Part shown: positions 57,487 to 64,000 of the stretch, one piece after another
Numbering within the stretch: the stretch's first letter is position 1
Layout: each line of letters begins with the position of its first letter
DNA from: a virus
Virus record (IMG/VR): IMGVR_UViG_3300040801_001025
Location: 20,499-84,498 of that record
Direction: 5' to 3' (one strand)
Length of the DNA: 64,000 bases
Made by a program: the position numbers and the translations under genes
The notes under the pieces: generated by a model
What the model was told of the DNA's origin: nothing
Database searches by the model: none
The model's input: only the letters and a program-made list of their open reading frames with translations

Positions 57487-57933
57487 TTAAATATCACAGA
57501 TGTATACGTTTGGTATTCCAAAATGCTTTTCAAATTTTTCAACCATGGGTTTAACTTCGGTTTCCCAGTCCAAGCCACCAAGGCCGCAACCAATCTTAGG
57601 CAAGTATACCTCACGGCGCATAGCGTTTGCATCATCGAAGACTCGGCGCAAAGCTCGATACACGGCACTAGGACTAGCGTAACGACGGCCATCTCTGCCA
57701 TAATACTCCTGAGTCCAGCAGTTGTATACCCTCAAATCATTACTAACGTTGATACCTTGGGCCGCACCAAGCAAATCTCTGGAGGGTTTGACCGTCATAT
57801 ATGCTTCATATACTTCTGGCCATTTCTCGCGAATTGCTTTTGCAACTCCGCTACGCATTACACCTTGACAGTTCACACCATGTGCAATAATTCCATGGGT
57901 AACTGTCGTAATATCTTTTTTTATCTCTTTCAT
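57487..57933 (-). CDS. Macro-domain protein (ADP-ribose binding)
   Basis: 148 aa from ATG 57933 with GAGGG upstream; a 16-residue extension is less likely. AHGVNCQGVMRSGVAKAIREKW is the macro-domain signature with the catalytic-type Asn, and PKIGCGLGGLDWETEV is the second loop (G-C-G-L-G-G). Such domains remove or bind ADP-ribose. In a phage it could undo host ADP-ribosylation defences or process ADP-ribose made when NAD is cleaved, which would fit the NAD genes at 33-37 kb. Confidence 0.9.
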   Translation of the reverse strand: MKEIKKDITTVTHGIIAHGVNCQGVMRSGVAKAIREKWPEVYEAYMTVKPSRDLLGAAQGINVSNDLRVYNCWTQEYYGRDGRRYASPSAVYRALRRVFDDANAMRREVYLPKIGCGLGGLDWETEVKPMVEKFEKHFGIPNVYICDI

Positions 57934-57947
57934 CGTAAGCCCTCTTC

Positions 57948-57956
57948 TATAAATAC
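57948..57956 (+). promoter_or_regulatory. T4-type late promoter, TATAAATAC
   Basis: Perfect box starting the fibre operon that runs to the window end. Confidence 0.8.
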
Positions 57957-57984
57957 TACCACAAGTCCATGATAGGAACAACTC

Positions 57985-58512
57985 GTGCCACTAAATAGAC
58001 CCTTTACTAGACAAACTGATAATGGTGAAGCTATTGTTTTCAATGAGGAAACAGGCATTCTCACAGGCACAGATGATCCAAGTTCAACTGATATATCTTT
58101 AGGAACCGCAATCCCCGTGTCCACTCTGTATATTAGGACCGGCACAACCGAAATATATCAGAAATTTGATACCGGAGCAACAGACTGGAGACTTATTTAT
58201 TCGGCTAGTCTGAATGCTTTCGTAAGGACGGCAGTATCTGCAAACTATACTATTCTCGTAACAGATAGCTTTATTGGTGTAGATACATCAACAACAGCTA
58301 TAACTCTAACACTTCCTCTAGGGTCGACAGTTCCTCTTGGTAAAATAATAACTGTCAAGGATGAATCGTCAAACGCAAAGCGCCGCCCTGTTACAATAAA
58401 TACGTCTGGAAGCGATACAATTGAAGGTGGTGTCGAAACTTCTGTAAAAATAAGAATTGATGATTTCTCTGTTGATATTCAATGGACGGGAAACGAATGG
58501 AGTATAGTATAA
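57985..58512 (+). CDS. Tail-fibre-like structural protein, 175 aa
   Basis: GTG start, RBS TAGGAA. The N-terminal module (SSTDISLGTAIPVSTLYIRT, TEIYQKFDTGATDWRLI) matches the start of the protein at 31941. The C-terminal ~95 residues (TLPLGSTVPLGKIITVKDESSN...NTSGSDTIEGG) form a beta-helix-like tip motif also seen in the gene at 59721. Confidence 0.8.
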   Translation: MPLNRPFTRQTDNGEAIVFNEETGILTGTDDPSSTDISLGTAIPVSTLYIRTGTTEIYQKFDTGATDWRLIYSASLNAFVRTAVSANYTILVTDSFIGVDTSTTAITLTLPLGSTVPLGKIITVKDESSNAKRRPVTINTSGSDTIEGGVETSVKIRIDDFSVDIQWTGNEWSIV

Positions 58513-58513
58513 A

Positions 58514-59719
58514 ATGAGTAAGTTACTTAATGACGACGTTACAATAGTTCCTGATCCAGACGCACCATCTAATGATGCATTTGGTCGCTTACGAACATCA
58601 AATCCTGAAACTCTATTTTCTGATAAAGGATATGTTGATAATTCTCTATTTTGGGCTACGCAAACTGCAAATGGCGGTGCAATTGATACTACAAACTCAT
58701 TATCTAGTGCCGAGATAAATCTAAATGTAACAACAGCTAGTGGCTCATCCGCTATTAGACAAACACGACAACGTTTACCATATCAACCATCGAAATCTCA
58801 TGTAATATTATGTTCCTTTGTATTTGAGCCAAAAGCAAATGTAAGGTCTCGTGTTGGATATTTTGATGAAGATAACGGAGTATTCTTAGAGGCAAATGGC
58901 ACAGCCATAAATTGGGTTAGACGTGCGGGTAATACTGGTACACCAGTCGATACCACCGTTTCTCAATCTAATTGGAATATTGATCCTCTTGACGGAACTG
59001 GACAAAGTGGGGTTAATCTAGACTTCACAAAAGCACAACTTATAATCATAGACCTTGAGTGGTTCGGTGTAGGTGTTATTCGAGCCGGTTTCGTATACAA
59101 TGGTAATATACTTTATGCTCACCGATTTGAGACAGGTAACATTCTAACAGGTACATATAACGCATCTGCTACATTGCCTATAAGATATGAAATTACAAAT
59201 ACAGGTGCAACGGCATCTGCAACTACTCTAATATCCATTTGTCAATCAGTTGTGTCCGAAGGTGGATTCGGTGAAAGAGGTGCTGTTATAGCTACCGATA
59301 ATGGTACAACAGTTGTAGATGAAAATAATAATGATACTTATTATCCAATAATTTCAATTAGAATTAAACCTACCGTAAAATACTCACAGATTGATTTATC
59401 TGAATTCACAGTGATTTCAACAGAAAACCGCGCGGTAAGTGCTAGAATAATAATAAATGGTACTCTTACTGGACCAAGTTGGACTGATTACTCTCCAATA
59501 GCACAACGAGATTTATCCGCAACTGCTATTAGCGGCGGAACGGTTCTTGCTAGTGCATACACTGCTGAAAAGAATAGTTCAAACATAAATACAGTTGCAA
59601 ATGCTATAGCTTTAGGCTTTGATGTAGCAGGTACTCCCGATACATTAACATTAGCGGTAGCTGGTATTGGTGGTTCGGCTAAAGTTCTTGGTGAACTTTC
59701 ATGGATTGAGAGATATTAA
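58514..59719 (+). CDS. Virion structural protein, 401 aa
   Basis: Opens DPDAPSNDAFGRLRTSNPETLF, a phrase typical of large phage structural proteins, followed by long beta-rich domains (RSRVGYFDEDNGVFLEANGT; IIIDLEWFGVGVIRAGFVYNG) resembling a jelly-roll. RBS GGAG. Likely a fibre or baseplate component; name not recognised. Confidence 0.8.
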   Translation: MSKLLNDDVTIVPDPDAPSNDAFGRLRTSNPETLFSDKGYVDNSLFWATQTANGGAIDTTNSLSSAEINLNVTTASGSSAIRQTRQRLPYQPSKSHVILCSFVFEPKANVRSRVGYFDEDNGVFLEANGTAINWVRRAGNTGTPVDTTVSQSNWNIDPLDGTGQSGVNLDFTKAQLIIIDLEWFGVGVIRAGFVYNGNILYAHRFETGNILTGTYNASATLPIRYEITNTGATASATTLISICQSVVSEGGFGERGAVIATDNGTTVVDENNNDTYYPIISIRIKPTVKYSQIDLSEFTVISTENRAVSARIIINGTLTGPSWTDYSPIAQRDLSATAISGGTVLASAYTAEKNSSNINTVANAIALGFDVAGTPDTLTLAVAGIGGSAKVLGELSWIERY

Positions 59720-59720
59720 T

Positions 59721-60164
59721 ATGGCTATTGAACAAATAATAACAGTTGGGTTATCTGCTGCACGGGACAGAGATAATTCTTTACCAAATGACCTAACGCC
59801 TCCAACGATTCCGCTACCATCTGGAGTGGGATGGAGACTTGTAACAGTTAGCCAAACTGATGAAACTATCTATTATTTCTGGGAAAGAGGAACCGGATTC
59901 TCTACTGAGACCGCAAACTTCACTGTTACTGACCCCGATGAAACTTTCTTAGTAGATGCAAGTGCTGGTCAAGTCACCGCAACACTACCAGCAACACCAA
60001 GAGACGGTGATACTATCACAATCAAGAAAATCGATGCGAGTGGAAACAACGTAGTAATTAATGGCAATGGAAACAATATTGACGGCCAAGCAACGCAAAC
60101 AATTACAAGTCAGTATGATGCGTTCACTTTGGGCTTTGATACGGGGCAGTGGTTTATAATATGA
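59721..60164 (+). CDS. Small tail-fibre-like protein, 147 aa
   Basis: Start [10 protein letters not shown] at 59721, two bases after the previous stop. C-terminal half [43 protein letters not shown] is the beta tip motif shared with 57985. The stop overlaps the next start (ATGA). Confidence 0.8.
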   Translation: MAIEQIITVGLSAARDRDNSLPNDLTPPTIPLPSGVGWRLVTVSQTDETIYYFWERGTGFSTETANFTVTDPDETFLVDASAGQVTATLPATPRDGDTITIKKIDASGNNVVINGNGNNIDGQATQTITSQYDAFTLGFDTGQWFII

Positions 60165-63118
60165 GTTATATTCGTAACAAAGTATCGTTAAACGGCACTA
60201 TAATAAGCGAAGATGCCCGTGCTCTAAATTTTGAGGGTTCTAGTATTATCGTAGTCGATGAAGGTGATGGTAGAGCTACCATTACAATTTCAGGTAATTC
60301 TATTGTAAACCAAAGTGCGTTTGATGCATACCTTACAACAACAGGTATCAACATTAACGCGGGATACACGGATATTCCATTAAACGTTCAGCGTATAATT
60401 GATACCACAGCATTTACGCATACAACTCCAGACGCTACCGTGACCATTGCTGAAGCGGGTAGGTATTTAGTTATCGGTCGAGTGACAACGGATGCTGTAT
60501 CAGGTGGTAATCGTTCCGAGTCACAAGCTCGTCTTGTCTTGAATGATGGTGGTGGATTCGTACAAGTTCCGGGTACGGTTTCAACCATTTACAATCGTAA
60601 CTCTAGTCAAGGTAAAGGAACCGCAACATTTCAGGCAATTTTAGATTTATCCGTAGGTGATCAACTTAAACTTCAAGCCCAACGTGAATCGGGTGGTAAT
60701 AACATTGACCTGAGTCCAGAAGGTACTGCTTTAACTATCATATCGACTGAAGGTACACAAGGACCACAAGGACCACAAGGACCACAAGGACCACAGGGGC
60801 TACAAGGTCCACAAGGACCACAGGGGCCGCAAGGAGACCCCGGTCCTCAAGGGCCGCAAGGAGACCCCGGCCCTCAAGGACCAGCCGGTCCACAGGGGCC
60901 ACAAGGTCCACAGGGGCCACAAGGATTACCGGGTGCTGATGGTGATAACACTATTGACATTGAAGAAAATGATAGTCTTGTTGCCGGAAGTGTTGGAACT
61001 GTTAATTTTGAAGGTGATGTTACTTTAACAAATGACGGTGGCGGAAAAGTTACTGTTAACGTTGATGGTGGTTCTGATTTAGAACTTCAAGAAAATGATG
61101 TTGCAGTAGTCACACAGGCAACTGCACTGAATTTTGAAGGTAACGCTAATGTTACGGATGATGGCGCTGGTAAAGGCACCGTTACAATTTTGGGTATTGA
61201 TGTTGAAGAAGATGATTTATCTGTTGCAACGAATAATACTACATTGAATTTCGAAGGTGGCGTAAATGTTACTGACAATGGTGGTGGAAAAATCACTATT
61301 GAAGTTACAGGTGATGCATTAGATTTACAGCAGGATGATGTATCTGTTGTAAACCCACTGTCAGCATTGAATTTCGAAGGCAATGTCAGTGTAACAGATG
61401 AAGGCTCCGGTAAGGGCACTGTAAACATTCCGGGTATTTCTGGTGTAATTGTACAAGAAGAAGGTTCAACTGTTACCACAAATCAAACCACTTTAAATTT
61501 TGTTGGCGATGTTACTGTAATTGATAGTGGTAGTGGCGTAACTACGATTGAAATAGAAGTCCCATCTGACATTGCAATAGTGCAAGCACGACGTTCGGGG
61601 ACACTCGTATTACCGACAACGTTCACTGATCTAGATTTTGATATAACTGATATCGAAACTGAACCAACTGTAATAGAGCATTTAGCACCAACAACTCAAG
61701 ACAGAATAGAAATAAAAGAAAATGGTTTTTACCAAATTTACTATAACCTTGTTGTTGACGATGAAGTTGAGGCTAGAGTTAGATTAAACGATGTAAGTGT
61801 GTTACCCGGCTCGACAAAAGAAGCCGGTGATATTGCAGATGCTAATGATGTTATTGTTCAAAACACATGTTTGACATATGCTCAGCTTACTGCTGGTGAT
61901 TTCTTAACAGTCCAAGTTCAAGCACGAACTACAGCAGAAGTTCTATTTGTCGATTCTCTGTTCTCTGTCAAGAAAATAGACGGTATTCAAGGTCCAACAG
62001 GTGCGCAAGGGCCATCAGGACCAGCAGGACCATCAGGACCAGCAGGACCATCAGGACCACAAGGAGACCCCGGACCACAGGGACCGGCTGGTGCAGATGG
62101 TGCAAATGGCGCACAAGGAGACACTGGCTTTGGCGTGTATGCTTTCGCTCGAACAAATCCAGCGGGCACTATACTGAGGGGCAATGGTCTTACAGTTGCA
62201 AAAGGTGGAACAGGTGTCTATAACTACACCCTGACTCAACCGTTTGCAGATGCCAACTATACAATAGTTGGTCAACCAATAGGCAGCGTCACAGACACCA
62301 ACGTTCAAGTATCTAATATCACAGCTAGCAGTTTCACCATCACAATAGGTCAAGGTGACAACGGCACAGCGGCTGATACGCCAACAGACTTAAACCATGC
62401 AGTCACTATTTTTGGTGTAGACGGTCCAACAGGTTCCGGTAGCGCGTATCAATCATGGCTAAATGCTGGTAATGTCGGTACGGAGCAAGACTTTATTGAT
62501 GATATTAGTGCAAACCTTGATGTTGAAGAAAATGATATCGCTGTATCAACTGCGGTAAGTGTTTTAAACTTTGAAGGTGAATTAACAGTAACTGACGAAG
62601 GTAGTGGAAAGGTTACAGTAAATGTGCCAAGAACATTACCACAATACTTCTTCAATGCTCAAGACCTACGAAACACAATTAATGCTGAGTGGCCTGTTAG
62701 TAACTTTGCACCACTATCTGTTGACACGAACAATGGTTCACTTCTTGTTCGCAGATTTGATGATACTACAGAAGAAGGTGTAGGGTTTACAGTTCCAGTT
62801 CCTGCCGATGCTATAATATTCCGATTGAAGATCAAAGGTAGAGCCGAAACTGCTCCGGGTTCAGCACAGGCTGTTGTCCCTCGATTATATTTCCGAGACT
62901 TACCCGATAATGGTGCTATTGGGGGATTCGGCAATATCGATTTACCACCGTTTATAATTCCAGCCAACGAGCTAATTCAGTACTACGAGGTTAATCTTCT
63001 ACTTACTACATTGACAGGTACGTTGCTACAATTAGAATTGACTCGAAACGTAGCCAGTGGTTCAGACACTCTGACTGGTGACTGGACTGTTCTTCAAGTT
63101 GAAGTGGAGTTCTTCTAA
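60161..63118 (+). CDS. Large fibre with collagen-like tracts and seven LNFEG modules
   Basis: 985 aa. Seven ~35-residue units of the form EENDxxVxxxxxxLNFEGxxxVTDxGxGKVTVNV occur, one at the N-terminus, five at about 265-470 and one near residue 790. Two Gly-X-Y tracts ([20 protein letters not shown] from ~198; [20 protein letters not shown] from ~610) are probable trimeric stalks. Between them lie C1q/TNF-like beta regions ([38 protein letters not shown]) and a C-terminal jelly-roll-like end. A large adhesin or tail fibre. Confidence 0.88.
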   Translation: MSYIRNKVSLNGTIISEDARALNFEGSSIIVVDEGDGRATITISGNSIVNQSAFDAYLTTTGININAGYTDIPLNVQRIIDTTAFTHTTPDATVTIAEAGRYLVIGRVTTDAVSGGNRSESQARLVLNDGGGFVQVPGTVSTIYNRNSSQGKGTATFQAILDLSVGDQLKLQAQRESGGNNIDLSPEGTALTIISTEGTQGPQGPQGPQGPQGLQGPQGPQGPQGDPGPQGPQGDPGPQGPAGPQGPQGPQGPQGLPGADGDNTIDIEENDSLVAGSVGTVNFEGDVTLTNDGGGKVTVNVDGGSDLELQENDVAVVTQATALNFEGNANVTDDGAGKGTVTILGIDVEEDDLSVATNNTTLNFEGGVNVTDNGGGKITIEVTGDALDLQQDDVSVVNPLSALNFEGNVSVTDEGSGKGTVNIPGISGVIVQEEGSTVTTNQTTLNFVGDVTVIDSGSGVTTIEIEVPSDIAIVQARRSGTLVLPTTFTDLDFDITDIETEPTVIEHLAPTTQDRIEIKENGFYQIYYNLVVDDEVEARVRLNDVSVLPGSTKEAGDIADANDVIVQNTCLTYAQLTAGDFLTVQVQARTTAEVLFVDSLFSVKKIDGIQGPTGAQGPSGPAGPSGPAGPSGPQGDPGPQGPAGADGANGAQGDTGFGVYAFARTNPAGTILRGNGLTVAKGGTGVYNYTLTQPFADANYTIVGQPIGSVTDTNVQVSNITASSFTITIGQGDNGTAADTPTDLNHAVTIFGVDGPTGSGSAYQSWLNAGNVGTEQDFIDDISANLDVEENDIAVSTAVSVLNFEGELTVTDEGSGKVTVNVPRTLPQYFFNAQDLRNTINAEWPVSNFAPLSVDTNNGSLLVRRFDDTTEEGVGFTVPVPADAIIFRLKIKGRAETAPGSAQAVVPRLYFRDLPDNGAIGGFGNIDLPPFIIPANELIQYYEVNLLLTTLTGTLLQLELTRNVASGSDTLTGDWTVLQVEVEFF
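60754..60945 (+). repeat. Collagen-like Gly-Pro-Gln repeat tract
   Basis: About 64 codons, mostly GGACCACAA units, several identical in a row. A second tract (GGACCATCA / GGACCAGCA units) lies at 61987-62114. Confidence 0.9.
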
Positions 63119-63834
63119 TGGCTGCTAACTTTCTAGGAACAGGTGGTACACTACAACGTCTTAGTGTTTCTAATTTAAATGGTCTTTCAGCACTTACTTT
63201 TATGGCATTTATTAAGTCTAATATAGTTAGCACTGACAGAGGATGGATCAAGCATGCGCTTCCCGATGGTACTGACAGATTTATAACAGCACGTTATGAC
63301 GTATCTGGATTTTCTGGTGGGGGGACGAATGTTATTAAGGCCGGTATCCAATTGAACGGAAATGTTGAACATAATGCAGAAACCGTGTCAGGACTTCAAA
63401 CAACAGATTGGCAACATGTTTGCGTTCGATGGGAAAGCGGGAGTGATATTCAAATTGTTGTTGATGGTGTAGACCAAACCGATCCCGGTTCTATTTCTGG
63501 TGGTAACACAGGAACAACTTCGGGTACTGATAGAATTTTATTGGGACAAGGTGGTAAAGATGGTGGTAGTCTTTCATGGGACGGAATATTAGATGATTTT
63601 AGATTCTATTCTAGATATCTTTCTATTGACGAAATTTTAACTATTATTAATTCAGATGGCGGTGATGATATCGTAGAAGGTCTCCAATATCGATACATAT
63701 TTGGAGAGGGCGCACCATCTTCACCTATACCTACAACAGTAAACTTAATTAATGATATTTCTGGCAATGGTAATGCGTTGACTAGAAGTGGGGCTGTAGT
63801 AAATTTTTCTGAAGGGATAAGTGTGGTAGGATAA
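63118..63834 (+). CDS. LamG / concanavalin-like lectin fibre protein
   Basis: 238 aa. A single beta-sandwich: FTFMAFIKS-type opening, TTDWQHVCVRWESGSDIQIVVDG, and LSWDGILDDFRFYSRYLSIDEIL, the classic LamG/Con A-like ending. Likely binds surface glycans. TAATG overlaps on both sides couple it to its neighbours. Confidence 0.85.
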   Translation: MAANFLGTGGTLQRLSVSNLNGLSALTFMAFIKSNIVSTDRGWIKHALPDGTDRFITARYDVSGFSGGGTNVIKAGIQLNGNVEHNAETVSGLQTTDWQHVCVRWESGSDIQIVVDGVDQTDPGSISGGNTGTTSGTDRILLGQGGKDGGSLSWDGILDDFRFYSRYLSIDEILTIINSDGGDDIVEGLQYRYIFGEGAPSSPIPTTVNLINDISGNGNALTRSGAVVNFSEGISVVG

Positions 63835-64000
63835 TGGCATCAGTATTTAATAAAACAACTAACCAATACATAGAAAGTGCAAACACTCCTGAATTTGACC
63901 CGGCTGAATGGATTATAAATCCAGATGTTTCAGATTTATTGAACCGCAATGTTCCTGTAAATTTTTGGAAAGCTGTGGAAGTTTCACCGGGAGTATGGGA
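63834..64000 (+). CDS. Fibre-operon protein, 3' end outside window
   Basis: Begins on the previous TAA (TAATG). The 55 visible residues open MASVFNKTTNQYIESANTPE and include PAEWIINPDVSDLL. Too short to classify; context implies another fibre or tail protein. Confidence 0.6.
   Translation, partial: MASVFNKTTNQYIESANTPEFDPAEWIINPDVSDLLNRNVPVNFWKAVEVSPGVW

Overview
The window is a contiguous stretch of a large tailed-phage (caudovirus) genome of the T4-like myovirus type. Direct evidence is the set of recognisable T4 core genes: replicative helicase gp41 (5' end missing), a probable small terminase gp16, large terminase gp17, ssDNA-binding protein gp32, UvsX, UvsW, a gp31/GroES-type co-chaperonin, clamp loader gp44/gp62 and primase gp61. 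Many genes are also preceded by T4-type late promoter boxes (N)ATAAATA. Base composition is moderately AT-rich and genes are tightly packed with ATGA/TAATG overlaps. The host is not stated by the sequence. The phage carries a circularly permuted (two-piece) tmRNA, an architecture known from Alphaproteobacteria and some beta-proteobacterial and cyanobacterial lineages, and the spanin pair shows a Gram-negative host. An alphaproteobacterial host is a reasonable inference only.

Layout. 0-7 kb: helicase tail, packaging genes and a T5 A1-like metallophosphoesterase. 7-16.5 kb: replication and recombination block (gp32, uvsX, uvsW, a truncated DnaE-like fragment, co-chaperonin, gp44, gp62). 16.5-24.6 kb: virion and fibre genes on both strands, including a 1456-residue protein with a roughly 700-residue Thr/Pro stalk and two six-repeat propeller-like heads. 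24.6-29.5 kb: P-loop kinase, DnaQ-like exonuclease, i-spanin/o-spanin and a large virion-like protein. 29.5-33.2 kb: Bfd-like ferredoxin and more structural genes. 33.2-41.5 kb: nucleotide and NAD metabolism (NMN adenylyltransferase-Nudix, NAMPT, dCMP deaminase, kinase, MazG-like, HAD), two HNH proteins and PhoH. 41.7-46.1 kb: Acb1-like 2H phosphoesterase, LpxH-like phosphatase, small paralogues and DHFR. 46.1-47.4 kb: an RNA island (a pseudoknotted RNA, then the permuted tmRNA) followed directly by ClpP. 47.4-57.9 kb: primase, fibre protein, a divergent MoxR-ATPase/VWA-metallopeptidase pair, small genes and a macro-domain protein. 57.9-64 kb: a run of tail-fibre-like proteins with collagen-like and LNFEG modules and a LamG-like lectin.

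The most interesting locus is 46.1-47.4 kb. The tRNA-like 3' half of tmRNA (T-arm and acceptor 3' strand) lies upstream of its 5' half (acceptor 5' strand, D-arm region, tag reading frame). The seven acceptor pairs match, and the tag reads ANDAFYDEEIALAA then stop. With clpP next, the phage appears to carry a trans-translation plus proteolysis module. The intervening segment and a separate 136-nt RNA just upstream both fold into compact pseudoknots that I do not recognise.

A second theme is regulatory. At least eight genes have an inverted repeat whose first arm lies at or before the transcription start of an embedded promoter and whose second arm covers the ribosome site or start codon. Read-through RNA would be folded shut while RNA from the local promoter would be open, the logic known for T4 genes such as e and soc. 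Names and folds here are from reading the sequence; no database search or folding program was run.
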